Shown in pieces: positions 25,719 through 35,087 of a stretch of DNA of 64,000 nt (its first letter is position 1; the number at the start of each line of letters is the position of its first letter). The position numbers and the translations under genes are program-made. The notes under the pieces are model-generated. The model did not search any database. It was not told where the DNA came from and was given only the letters and a program-made list of their open reading frames with translations. The stretch comes from Alistipes sp. (GTDB lineage Bacteria > Bacteroidota > Bacteroidia > Bacteroidales > Rikenellaceae): positions 1 through 64,000 of the forward strand of contig JAGBTQ010000001.1 of the NCBI GenBank assembly GCA_017631275.1, written 5' to 3'.

Positions 25719-26576
25719 ATGAACGACAGACTATATAAAATCCTATTGTTCGCAGCTGCATTGATAATGCCGATAGTGTGCGGGGGTGTGGTTTACGCCC
25801 TCGTCACTGACGCTTATGAGGCATTCGAGCACTTTGGATTCTTTAAGTTTCTTACCTCGTCGGAGTGGAGCTATACCGAGGGTGCAGAGCAGTATGGAGC
25901 ATTGCCATTCATCACGGGTACGCTGATGACAACCCTTTTGGCTCTTATCTTTTGCATCCCCTTTTCTCTACCCGTTGCATTGTTCGTAGGCGAGTATTTC
26001 AAGGGAACAAAGGTGGCTGCTGTGTTGAGTACCGTAACCGACCTATTGGCGGGTATCCCCTCAATCATTTATGGTCTATGGGGCTTCTACACCTTGCGAC
26101 CAATCATTATGGCTCTCAATATCTCGCCACAAGGCTCTGGCGTACTCACCGCCTCGCTTGTCTTGGCAATTATGATTATCCCCTATGCAGCATCACTCAG
26201 TGCCGAGTTTATCAAGATGGTACCAAACGACCTAAAAGAGGGTGCATATAGCCTTGGAGCAACACGAGCCGAAGTTATCCGCAAGGTGGTATTCCCCGTT
26301 GCTGGCTCGGGTATCTTCTCATCGTATATCTTGGCTATTGGTCGTGCATTGGGCGAGACGATGACCGTGACGATGCTTATCGGCAACACGAACAACATTC
26401 CAGATTCAATCACCTCAACGGGAAACTCTATGGCATCAATCATCGCTAACCAATTTGGCGAGGCTGACGATTTGCGACTCTCATCGCTTATTGCTATCGG
26501 TCTGATTCTCTTTTTGATAACCGCAGCAATCAATATGGTGGGTAAGATGATGATTAAACGAGCAAGAATAGCGTAG
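25719..26576 (+). CDS. pstC: Phosphate ABC permease PstC
   Basis: 285 residues, six predicted membrane segments. The cytoplasmic EAA-type loop is seen as EGAYSLGATRAEVIRKVVFPVA (about 184-205; key residues E, G, A, T). It starts 9 nt after pstS and ends 1 nt before pstA. It forms the channel with PstA. Confidence 0.94.
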   Translation: MNDRLYKILLFAAALIMPIVCGGVVYALVTDAYEAFEHFGFFKFLTSSEWSYTEGAEQYGALPFITGTLMTTLLALIFCIPFSLPVALFVGEYFKGTKVAAVLSTVTDLLAGIPSIIYGLWGFYTLRPIIMALNISPQGSGVLTASLVLAIMIIPYAASLSAEFIKMVPNDLKEGAYSLGATRAEVIRKVVFPVAGSGIFSSYILAIGRALGETMTVTMLIGNTNNIPDSITSTGNSMASIIANQFGEADDLRLSSLIAIGLILFLITAAINMVGKMMIKRARIA

Positions 26577-26577
26577 T

Positions 26578-27444
26578 ATGAATAGATTAAGATTAAAAAA
26601 TCGCTTAGCAAAGGACAAGCTTATGCTATGGGGCGTATGCCTTCTTGCTGCCCTTACGGCCGTACCGCTACTTGCCATATTGGGAGAGGTGCTGTTACGT
26701 GGTTACGACCAGCTCTCGTGGTCGTTCTTTACCGAGCCTACACCTACGGCATATAAGGCAATGAAGGCTATCGAGGCGGGTGAGCCTATCCCTGGTGGTA
26801 TTGCAAATGGTATTGTCGGCACAATGATAATGCTCGGTATGGCGGTTGTTGTTGCTGTGCCTGTGGGTATCTTGTGCGGTGCATTCTTGGCAGAGAATAG
26901 CAAAAATCGCTTTGCGCAGATAGTAAGCTATTTGACTGACCTTTTGCAGGGTACGCCATCGGTGATTGTCGGTATCATTACCTACATTTGGGTTGTTGTT
27001 CCAATGAAGGGTTATTCGGCAATCGCAGGTAGTGTGGCTCTCTGTATTATGATGCTTCCGCTTATTATTCGCTCGACCGAAGAGACGCTTAAAATTCTCC
27101 CTGCATCGCTCAAAGAGGCAGGATTGGCATTGGGTGGTAACAAGGCTCGTGTGATGATGAAAGTGCAGTTGCCCGCAGCTTTCGGTGGTATCTTTACGGG
27201 TGTATTGCTCGCTATCTCACGAGTGATTGGCGAGACTGCACCGCTGATGTTTACAGCGCTTGGTTGCTCGCTTATACGCTTCTCTATCGACAAGCCTATC
27301 TCGGCAGTACCTCTGCTTATCTGGGAGTTCTTCAACGACCCCAACCTACAAGAGCTTATTTGGGGAGCATCGCTTTTCCTCCTGTTATTCGTTCTCACAT
27401 TGAATCTTACAGCTAAATATCTTGCAAAGAAATGGAATCAGTAA
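26578..27444 (+). CDS. pstA: Phosphate ABC permease PstA
   Basis: 288 residues, six membrane segments, with the coupling loop EAGLALGGNKARVMMKVQLPAA (about 179-200). The product pairs with PstC. Its 3' end overlaps pstB by 13 nt. Confidence 0.94.
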   Translation: MNRLRLKNRLAKDKLMLWGVCLLAALTAVPLLAILGEVLLRGYDQLSWSFFTEPTPTAYKAMKAIEAGEPIPGGIANGIVGTMIMLGMAVVVAVPVGILCGAFLAENSKNRFAQIVSYLTDLLQGTPSVIVGIITYIWVVVPMKGYSAIAGSVALCIMMLPLIIRSTEETLKILPASLKEAGLALGGNKARVMMKVQLPAAFGGIFTGVLLAISRVIGETAPLMFTALGCSLIRFSIDKPISAVPLLIWEFFNDPNLQELIWGASLFLLLFVLTLNLTAKYLAKKWNQ

Positions 27445-28199
27445 AACCTATATTGGAGTTTAAGAAGACTTGCGTATCATATACCAAGCAAACTATGGCT
27501 GTGAAATATGTATCGGCAGCCATTGAGCAAAATACTATCACGGCGATTATGGGACCTTCGGGCTGTGGTAAATCGACACTTTTGCGTGCCGTGAATCTTA
27601 TGCACAATCTCTATCAGAACATTCGTGTTGATGGCGAGATTTTGCTTAACGGTGAGAATATCCTATCAATGGAGCCTATCGATGTTCGCCGCCGTATAGG
27701 TATGGTCTTCCAACGCCCTGCACCCTTCCCAACGATGAGCATCTACGACAATGTTTTGTCGGGATTTGCATTGAACGGAATCAAGCTCTCCAAGGCAGAG
27801 AAAGATGCTACCGTTGAGCGTTGCTTACGTAGCGTTGCCCTTTGGGATGAGGTCAAGGATGTACTGAACAAGAAGGGAACATTCCTCTCAGGAGGTCAGC
27901 AACAGCGTCTGTGTATTGCCCGTGCCTTGGCTATGAAGCCCGATGTTCTTCTGATGGATGAGCCAACATCTGCACTCGACCCCATTGCGACAAAGCATAT
28001 CGAGGAGTTGCTATTGGAGTTGCAGAAGGAGGTTACAATCCTTATCGTGACGCACAATATGGGACAGGCAAAACGCATATCATCAAAGTCGATGTTTATG
28101 TACTTGGGCGAACTCGTTGAATATGGTGACACCGAAACGATGTTCACCAACCCATCAGACGAACGCACCAAGGCCTACCTTACAGGCAAGATGGGTTAA
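27432..28199 (+). CDS. pstB: Phosphate ABC ATPase PstB
   Basis: 255 residues with Walker A GPSGCGKST (about 37-45), Q loop VFQRPAPFP, signature LSGGQQQRL and Walker B VLLMDEPTSALDP. It powers PstCA. In most bacteria phoU follows pstB; here a strong terminator follows after 26 nt and no phoU is present nearby. Confidence 0.95.
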   Translation: MESVKPILEFKKTCVSYTKQTMAVKYVSAAIEQNTITAIMGPSGCGKSTLLRAVNLMHNLYQNIRVDGEILLNGENILSMEPIDVRRRIGMVFQRPAPFPTMSIYDNVLSGFALNGIKLSKAEKDATVERCLRSVALWDEVKDVLNKKGTFLSGGQQQRLCIARALAMKPDVLLMDEPTSALDPIATKHIEELLLELQKEVTILIVTHNMGQAKRISSKSMFMYLGELVEYGDTETMFTNPSDERTKAYLTGKMG

Positions 28200-28225
28200 T
28201 AGGCATTATTAATAGATTTTTCACA

Positions 28226-28260
28226 GACAAGACGAGCAAAATACCGTCTTGTCTTTTTTT
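28226..28260 (+). terminator. Terminator of pstSCAB
   Basis: A perfect 9-bp stem GACAAGACG / CGTCTTGTC (28226-28234 with 28245-28253) followed by a T run. Confidence 0.9.
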
Positions 28261-28354
28261 AATTTAACAAAAATTAACCCAAGTGCAATTCTTATGAAAC
28301 AATATAGTATTATTTTCGTATATAATTAATGAGATAATAGTATAGAAAAGAAAG

Positions 28355-28837
28355 ATGAATTTTATGGAGAAGAGATTAACAGTAGCACTTGTTGCGCATG
28401 ACGCAATGAAGCATGACCTAGCAGAGTGGGTCGCTTGGAATTGGGAGAAGTTGTTATCACACCGTTTGATTTGTACTGGAACAACGGGGCGTATTGTAGC
28501 AGAGACGCTAATGGAGCGTAGAGGCAAAGATGCCTCGAATACACGATTCGACATCACTATGCTTAAGTCTGGCCCGTTGGGTGGCGATCAACAGTTAGGT
28601 GCAATGATTGCTAATAATGAAATTGATGTATTGGTGTTCTTCTGGGACCCAATGTCTGCACAGCCCCATGATGTAGATGTCAAGGCTTTACTTCGTTTGG
28701 CAACGCTTTATAATGTGCCCACAGCAATTAACCGTTCATCGGCAGACTTTATCATATCTTCATCGCTTATTGCACAAGAAGAGTATAAGCCCGTCCTCAA
28801 GGACTATACATCCTACATTCAGCGAACGGTAAAGTAG
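28355..28837 (+). CDS. mgsA: Methylglyoxal synthase
   Basis: 160 residues (an alternative start is the ATG at 28364). The family signatures are clear: VALVAHDAMK, the phosphate-binding TGTTGRI, KSGPLGGDQQ with the catalytic Asp, and the FFWDPMSAQPHDVD block. It converts dihydroxyacetone phosphate to methylglyoxal and phosphate, releasing phosphate when sugar phosphates pile up; placement after pst may reflect that link. It has its own terminator on both sides, so it is a single-gene unit. Confidence 0.95.
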   Translation: MNFMEKRLTVALVAHDAMKHDLAEWVAWNWEKLLSHRLICTGTTGRIVAETLMERRGKDASNTRFDITMLKSGPLGGDQQLGAMIANNEIDVLVFFWDPMSAQPHDVDVKALLRLATLYNVPTAINRSSADFIISSSLIAQEEYKPVLKDYTSYIQRTVK

Positions 28838-28863
28838 CCGTCGTGTATTATTTATGAAGATTT

Positions 28864-28890
28864 GACATACTATTGGTATGTCTTTTTTTT
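28864..28890 (+). terminator. Terminator of mgsA
   Basis: GACATAC (28864-28870), loop TATTG, GTATGTC (28876-28882), then eight Ts. Confidence 0.9.
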
Positions 28891-29408
28891 GTGTATACAT
28901 ATAACATTCAACATCCTTAGAATTTGTTAAGTTGTTATTATTTTGTTAGCTTTGTAGTGTAAAACACTCTTTAAGACATATGCAAAAGAAACAAAATGGA
29001 GTTTTCTCTCGTAAATACATTAAGTTTTGAGCATATAAATAGCCTGTGGATATGGTGTACAGCTAAGGCTATGTGTAGAGTTTTATTATAGGGCTTTTCT
29101 AGTCTCTCTATTTTAGGTACGAATATTTCTTAATGTGCAAAATAAAGTGTATATTTGCGAAACAATGTACCGAATGGCTACATTCGAGAAGGTCTTGGAA
29201 AGCTTTATGTACTAAAGAGATAGATATTTACGCTGTTCTTTGTCTGATTTATCAGAGTCTCAGATATAACAGAACAAGATATGTAGATGGCTAAGTGGGC
29301 AGGCAAAGGCAATAGTACAGATTCCCTATCTTTCTCTTTACAGTACATCGCATATAAGATTGATTAACCGTCTGGTTTGGGGAATCTACAGAGATTTGTC
29401 TATTCAAG
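28891..29408 (+). promoter_or_regulatory. Long promoter/leader region upstream of the SusC-like gene
   Basis: This 518-nt stretch has two candidate promoters. One has TTG at 28924-28926, a 20-nt spacer and TAGCTTTG at 28947-28954. A second -7 box, TATATTTG, is at 29150-29157 without a clear -33. After the first lies a 16-codon ORF (28980-29030). In the second leader, AGATTCCC (29319-29326) can pair with GGGAATCT (29380-29387). No anti-sigma or sigma gene is found here, unlike many SusC loci. Confidence 0.55.
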
Positions 29409-32105
29409 ATGGGAAGAATTTGTCTGTGTCTTGTCGTAATTTCTCTATTATGCGGTGTTTCTAAAGTTGAAGCACAAGTACAAAATATCCGCGAGAAACA
29501 AGACTCCATTTCGGTGGCTAAATCTTCAGACCACATCCGACCCGAGAATATCAAAAAGGGAGCACTAAATAACGCTCTGGATGTATTGAGCGGTCAGGCT
29601 GCCGGTGTGAATGTGACCACCAACGGCGCAGATAGGCTTGCTATGCTGAATAGTATCCGTGTGCGTGGTACCACATCTATTATGGGCGGTAACGACCCGT
29701 TGGTAATTATTGACGGTGTAACATCCGACATCGCAACACTATCTACAATCTATCCCGCAGATATTGAGAGTTTCACCATTTTGAAGAATGCCACAGAGAC
29801 GGCAATGTATGGTTCTCGTGGTGCATCGGGTGTAATTGAGATTAAGACCAAGAAGGGTACGGGGCGAGGTTTTCAGATCTCTTATGATGGCAATTATGGC
29901 GTTGAGTCGATGTTTAAGCATCTTCAAATGCTCAACGGTCCAGAGTATATCGCAACAGCAAAGGCGCTTGGATTGGAATACAATAACGGTGGTTATAACA
30001 CCAACTTCCACGATGTAATCACTCGAACAGGTTATATTCATCAACACCACCTCGCATTTAGTGGTGGCTCAGAGAACTCGAATTATAGAGCCTCGTTTGG
30101 ATTTATGGATAACAAAACCATTGTCAAAGTGAACGACTATCGCAACTTGGTTGTTAAGCTCGATGCAACACAGAAGGCATTTGACGGTCGTTTGGTTGGC
30201 GACTTTGGCGCTTATGGATACTCGTCAAAGGTCCACGATATCTTTGATACACGAATGTTGTTCTACTCGGCAGCAGCGCAGAATCCGACATATCCTGCTG
30301 GCGTAGATGCTAATGGCAATTGGGTCAAAAACTCGGCTGCATCACACATAAACCACCCCGGTGCACTTCTCTATGAGAAGAATGACTCGGAAGAGTTGAA
30401 TTTTAATACTCACCTTGGTTTGAAATTCAGCATCCTTGATAATCTGATATTGTCGGCTTTCGGCTCCTATTCATATTCAACTACCGGGAATGCACAATTT
30501 TGTCCTACATGGGTGTGGGCGCAAGGTAATGTTTATCGTGGCGAGTTCAAGGGCGAAGACTACTTTACCAACATTGCACTCTCATACAACAATACTTGGG
30601 GCGATTCTCAACTGAAAGCAGTTGTAGGTGCGGAGTATCTTAAACAGATAAGAACGGGCTTGTGGATGCAGGCAAAGGGCATTACGACAAACGACTTCTC
30701 GTACAACAATATCGGAGCAACATCATCGCGTCCTTTTGGCTCCACAGGTAGTAGTTACGAAGACCCCTCTCTTGCATCCATAATGGGTAGCGTAACTTAT
30801 AGCTACAAAAACAGATATTTCATTTCGGCAACAATTCGTGGTGATGGCTCTTCGATGGTAAGCGACAAGCATACCTTCGGTTTCTTCCCCTCGGTATCAT
30901 TAAGTTGGGATATGAAGAGGGAGGATTTCCTCACGGATGTCGATTTTGTAACGATGCTGAAACTCCGCACTGGATATGGTCAGTCGGGAAATCTTGGAGG
31001 TATTACATCCTACACAACTCTGAATACCGTCAAGGAAAATGGCATAGTTTCGGTCAATGGAGCACCTACCGTAACAATGGGTAGTATTCGCAATACCAAC
31101 CCTGATCTTAAATGGGAGACTCGCTCAACATTCAATATCGGCTTTGACTTGGGATTGTGGAATAACCGATTGATGCTTACCTCGGAGTTCTACTACTCGA
31201 AGACTACGGATATGCTCTATGAGTACGATGTTCCGGTGCCTACCTTTGCCTTTGATAAGCTGATGGCAAACATTGGCTCTATGTATAACCAGGGTGTCGA
31301 GGTTGGAATCTCGGTAGTACCTATCCAGCGTAAGGATATGGAGATGAACATCAACTTCAATATGTCCTACCAAAAGAACAAACTGCTCTCGCTAAGTGGC
31401 GAGTATAATGGAATGAGAATGACAGCACCCAATATTACACCGATTGGCTCGGTGTATGGCGCAGGTCAGAATGGTGGCAATAACAATGTGGTCTATCAGA
31501 TTGTCGGTCAGCCATTGGGTGTCTTCTATCTTCCACACTGCAAGGGTTTAACCAAAAATGAGAATGGTAATTACCGATATGACATCGAGGATTTGGACGG
31601 CGATGGTGAGATAGATTTCAGCGATGGTGGCGATAGATATATAGCAGGTCAGGCAACGCCAAAGGTAACAATCGGCTCAAATATCAGCTTCCGTTATAAG
31701 TTCTTCGATATTGCCGTGCAGATAAATGGAGCATTCGGTCATAAGATATTTAACGGTACGGGATTGGCCTATACCAATATGTCCATCTTCCCCGACTACA
31801 ATGTGTTGAAGGGAGCTCCCGAAAAGAATATCGTAGATCAGAATATCTCGGATTATTGGTTGGAGAAGGGCGACTATGTCAATATAGAGCACTTGACTAT
31901 AGGTTTCAACATTCCATTGAAATCGAAGGTGGTAAAATCGTTGCGCCTCTCGGCAAGTATCAGCAATTTGGCGACAATCACAGGATATAGTGGTCTTACA
32001 CCTATGATAAACAGCTATGTAGTAAGTGGTACATTGGGTATCGACGACAAGCGCACCTATCCTTTATTCCGCACCTACTCTTTAGGTCTTAGTGTTCAAT
32101 TCTAA
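29409..32105 (+). CDS. SusC-like TonB-dependent outer-membrane transporter
   Basis: 898 residues. A signal peptide ends at about residue 23 (VEAQ). The plug domain follows almost at once (ALDVLSGQAAGVNV, then IRVRGTTSIMGGNDPLVIIDGV, and ILKNATETAMYGSRGASGVI), and then a large barrel ending LSVQF. The usual carboxypeptidase-like N-terminal domain of SusC proteins is missing. A SusD partner follows 12 nt downstream, so this is a nutrient uptake pair. No glycosidase lies nearby, so the substrate cannot be inferred. Confidence 0.9.
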   Translation: MGRICLCLVVISLLCGVSKVEAQVQNIREKQDSISVAKSSDHIRPENIKKGALNNALDVLSGQAAGVNVTTNGADRLAMLNSIRVRGTTSIMGGNDPLVIIDGVTSDIATLSTIYPADIESFTILKNATETAMYGSRGASGVIEIKTKKGTGRGFQISYDGNYGVESMFKHLQMLNGPEYIATAKALGLEYNNGGYNTNFHDVITRTGYIHQHHLAFSGGSENSNYRASFGFMDNKTIVKVNDYRNLVVKLDATQKAFDGRLVGDFGAYGYSSKVHDIFDTRMLFYSAAAQNPTYPAGVDANGNWVKNSAASHINHPGALLYEKNDSEELNFNTHLGLKFSILDNLILSAFGSYSYSTTGNAQFCPTWVWAQGNVYRGEFKGEDYFTNIALSYNNTWGDSQLKAVVGAEYLKQIRTGLWMQAKGITTNDFSYNNIGATSSRPFGSTGSSYEDPSLASIMGSVTYSYKNRYFISATIRGDGSSMVSDKHTFGFFPSVSLSWDMKREDFLTDVDFVTMLKLRTGYGQSGNLGGITSYTTLNTVKENGIVSVNGAPTVTMGSIRNTNPDLKWETRSTFNIGFDLGLWNNRLMLTSEFYYSKTTDMLYEYDVPVPTFAFDKLMANIGSMYNQGVEVGISVVPIQRKDMEMNINFNMSYQKNKLLSLSGEYNGMRMTAPNITPIGSVYGAGQNGGNNNVVYQIVGQPLGVFYLPHCKGLTKNENGNYRYDIEDLDGDGEIDFSDGGDRYIAGQATPKVTIGSNISFRYKFFDIAVQINGAFGHKIFNGTGLAYTNMSIFPDYNVLKGAPEKNIVDQNISDYWLEKGDYVNIEHLTIGFNIPLKSKVVKSLRLSASISNLATITGYSGLTPMINSYVVSGTLGIDDKRTYPLFRTYSLGLSVQF

Positions 32106-32117
32106 CCAACGACGACT

Positions 32118-33737
32118 ATGAAAAGATATATCACCATATTGGCAGCTGCCTTGGTAGCGATGATGACAACCTCTTGCCTTAGCGAAGATCCCAGGGATCA
32201 ACTCTACGAGGATGACATCTACAACAGTGCCAACAACATATATATAAATGCCGTTGCGGTGCTCTACAACTATATCGGAGGCTGTGCCGATAGTGAGGGC
32301 TTGCAGGGTACTTGCCGAGGTGTCTACGACTATAACACGCTCACGACCGACGAGGCGATGATACCAATCCGTGGTGGTGACTGGTACGACGGAGGCCTGT
32401 GGGAGAATATGTATCAGCATAAGTGGAGTCCTAATGATTTACCGCTCTATAACACTTGGAAATACCTCTATAAAGTGGTTGTCTTGGCAAATAAATCACT
32501 CTATATCATCGATAAGTACAGCCACTACCTAACCGAGGAGCAGAGGGTGACCTACGAGGCGGAGGTGCGAGCCATAAGAGCACTGTTCTACTACTACATA
32601 ATGGATATGTATGGCAGAGTGCCCATCGTTACATCCTACGAGCAACCGCAAGATGAGGTCGTGCAGAGCGAGCGCAGTGAGGTATTCTGGTTTATCGTTG
32701 ATGAATTGCAGGAGGTTGCCGAGCTACTGCCCAACGAGCGGAGCAATAAGATGGGTAACTACTATGGTCGTGTAACTCGGCCTGTTGCTCATTTCCTCTT
32801 GGCAAAATTGGCACTCAACGCCGAGATATATTGCGATGATAATTGGACTGATGGTGTACCTCAAAACGGTAAAGAGATATTTTTCACCGTCGATGGCGAG
32901 CGGCTTAATGCTTGGCAGACCTGTATCAAATATTGCGATAAACTTGCTGAGGTGGGTTATGTATTGGAGAGCGATTATAGCTATAACTTCGCTGTTCACA
33001 ACGAAAACTCCAACGAAAATATCTTCACTATACCATTGGATAAGAACCTCTATGCAGCACAGTTCTGGTATCTCTTCCGTTCACGACACTACAACCACGG
33101 CGGAGCCTTGGGTGGATCTTCGGAGAATGGTACAAGTGCCAATATCTCAACCGTATTAGCCTACGGATACGGCACAGACGAGGAGGATGCACGCTTCGAG
33201 AAGAACTTCTATGCAGGTGTTGTGGAGGTCGATGGCAAACCCGTAATGATGGATAACGGAGAGCCGTTAGAGTACTTCCCATTGGAGTTGAAGTTGAATC
33301 TTACGGGAAGCCCCTATGTTAAGACCGCTGGAGCCCGTATGGCAAAATATGAGGTCGATAGAACCTCTCATTCCGACGGTCGCCAACCAGATAACGACAT
33401 CGTCTTGTTCCGCTATGCCGATGCTATGTTGATGAAAGCTGAGGCAAAGGTACGTAATGGCGAGGATGGCTCGGCAGAACTTAATGAGGTTCGTAACAGA
33501 GTAGGTATGCCATATCGTGAGGCTACACTCGAAAACATATTGGAGGAGCGTTTGTTGGAGTTAGTATGGGAGGGCTGGCGACGACAGGATATGGTGCGTT
33601 TCGGTCTTTACCACAACTCCTACGACCAGCGCACACAGTTGCCCGAAGAGAAGAGCGGATATACCACCGTATTCCCAATTCCGCAGAAGAGCATCGACCT
33701 AAACCCAAGACTACATCAAAATAGAGGGTATAAATAG
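32118..33737 (+). CDS. SusD/RagB-like surface lipoprotein
   Basis: 539 residues with lipobox TTSC (Cys20). The N-terminal SusD-like helices contain AVAVLYNYIGG, and the helical core has AEVRAIRALFYYYIMDMYGRVPIV, a strong SusD signature. The C-terminus carries NEVRNRVGMP and ILEERLLELVWEGWRRQDMVRFG, also typical. It binds substrate at the cell surface and covers the SusC channel. Transcription ends in the hairpin at 33777-33813. Confidence 0.93.
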   Translation: MKRYITILAAALVAMMTTSCLSEDPRDQLYEDDIYNSANNIYINAVAVLYNYIGGCADSEGLQGTCRGVYDYNTLTTDEAMIPIRGGDWYDGGLWENMYQHKWSPNDLPLYNTWKYLYKVVVLANKSLYIIDKYSHYLTEEQRVTYEAEVRAIRALFYYYIMDMYGRVPIVTSYEQPQDEVVQSERSEVFWFIVDELQEVAELLPNERSNKMGNYYGRVTRPVAHFLLAKLALNAEIYCDDNWTDGVPQNGKEIFFTVDGERLNAWQTCIKYCDKLAEVGYVLESDYSYNFAVHNENSNENIFTIPLDKNLYAAQFWYLFRSRHYNHGGALGGSSENGTSANISTVLAYGYGTDEEDARFEKNFYAGVVEVDGKPVMMDNGEPLEYFPLELKLNLTGSPYVKTAGARMAKYEVDRTSHSDGRQPDNDIVLFRYADAMLMKAEAKVRNGEDGSAELNEVRNRVGMPYREATLENILEERLLELVWEGWRRQDMVRFGLYHNSYDQRTQLPEEKSGYTTVFPIPQKSIDLNPRLHQNRGYK

Positions 33738-33776
33738 CCTATGCTCACATATCGTTGGACTAACGAAGTGATAAAA

Positions 33777-33813
33777 GAGCCTGCTTAACAAGTTTTTGTT
33801 GTTAAGCAGGCTC
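33777..33813. terminator. Bidirectional terminator
   Basis: A perfect 15-bp stem (33777-33791 with 33799-33813) between the convergent SusD-like and lipoprotein genes. Confidence 0.9.
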
Positions 33814-33872
33814 AACTAATTTTATAATATGTTATGTCCGAAATTTGTTGATTTATGGCTGTGTAAGATCTC

Positions 33873-35045
33873 CTACTTAACCCAACCGTTCATCCAAGAG
33901 TTCACCTTGACAATATCGCTCAAAGAGGCGTAGTCAAAGGTCTGCTCAGAGCTATTTCCATCCTCCAAGAACAACTCGTTGGTATAGATTCCCTCCTTGC
34001 TATTGAGCGTGCCACTGATGCGCACATTGCTTAACTTAGAAACGCCATCTTTCAATGCATTCTCAGTCTCCGCGCTCTCCACAGCCAAAGCAGAGCCCTT
34101 GCCACAAACCTCGGCATTCTCAATCTCTACCTCAGTACCTCTGCGTAGGCGGACACCCTGCTTGCTGCCACCGTTACCAACAAGAATAAGGTTCTTAAGA
34201 GTAGGATGCGATACGGGAGTTGCTGCATAGTTATTCTCGTTGTTATCGGCCTCTATCAAGCAATCACAGTCGTAACCCAACGAGCTCTCAGCCTCCTGAT
34301 AAGCCACGAGGTTCTCACCACGACCATTCCAGCCCTCGGTCCAGTCGAACGAATCATCCGAGCAGCTTACAACGACCATATTCTTGATGTTAACAGAGCC
34401 TCCGAAGAACTCAAAGCCATCGTCCGAACCCTTATATGCCTCGCAGTTCTCTACAACAGTGCCGTTACCTACGCCATAGAATGAGATACCATTTGCCTCG
34501 TGCTCCTCGTCGAAAGCATATCCGGTGTACTCGACACGAACATACTTCAAAACACCAGAATTATCGGCATCGTTATCGCCACCATACTCTGCGCCACCAA
34601 TCTCAGAGCTTCCCTTGCCACCTTCGGCATTGGTGTGAGCCAAACCGCAGATGTGAATACCGCCCCAAGCACCTGGCTCCTCCTTTGTCGAGGTCATAAC
34701 AATAGGTGCAGAAGCCGTACCCTGAGCATTGATTTTTCCACCCTGTTCAACCAAGATGAAGTCTACGCGGTCGTCATATTTGGCCACGATTTTAACTCCT
34801 GGCTCGATGTTAAGTGTTGCACCCGCCTTAATGATAAATTCACCATTTAGGTTATAGGTGTTGCCCGATTTCAGTGTGAGGTCTGATGTGATTGAGCCCT
34901 CCAATGTGCCGTTATTCTCTACAACGCCACCATTGTCATTGCCATCGTTGCCACCACCTACATAATCATCGTCATTACAAGCGGTGAAAACACCCATACA
35001 AGCCACCAAGGCCATTGCGACAAGTCTAAAATTTTTTGTCTTCAT
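33873..35045 (-). CDS. Secreted beta-helix lipoprotein
   Basis: 390 residues with lipobox FTAC (Cys23) and a low-complexity G/N/D linker (about 24-45). The body reads as a right-handed parallel beta-helix: GTLEGSITSDLTLKSG, then VGNGTVVENCEAYKGSDDGFEFFGG and VSCSDDSFDWTEGWNGRG with repeated short strands. It lies 42 nt downstream of a TonB-dependent receptor gene on the same strand. It is probably the receptor's surface partner, taking the place of SusD. The substrate is unknown; the neighbouring pho/pst genes make a phosphorylated ligand conceivable, but this is guesswork. Confidence 0.75.
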   Translation of the reverse strand: MKTKNFRLVAMALVACMGVFTACNDDDYVGGGNDGNDNGGVVENNGTLEGSITSDLTLKSGNTYNLNGEFIIKAGATLNIEPGVKIVAKYDDRVDFILVEQGGKINAQGTASAPIVMTSTKEEPGAWGGIHICGLAHTNAEGGKGSSEIGGAEYGGDNDADNSGVLKYVRVEYTGYAFDEEHEANGISFYGVGNGTVVENCEAYKGSDDGFEFFGGSVNIKNMVVVSCSDDSFDWTEGWNGRGENLVAYQEAESSLGYDCDCLIEADNNENNYAATPVSHPTLKNLILVGNGGSKQGVRLRRGTEVEIENAEVCGKGSALAVESAETENALKDGVSKLSNVRISGTLNSKEGIYTNELFLEDGNSSEQTFDYASLSDIVKVNSWMNGWVK

Positions 35046-35087
35046 AATTAAATAAATTAGTGTTGTTAAATAATGAATGTTTATGAT

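Noticed and set aside
29409-29554. An antisense gene opposite the SusC signal region and other long antisense frames
   Set aside because: These frames lie wholly inside well-supported genes, have no protein-like motifs and no start signals, so they are shadows of the coding strand.
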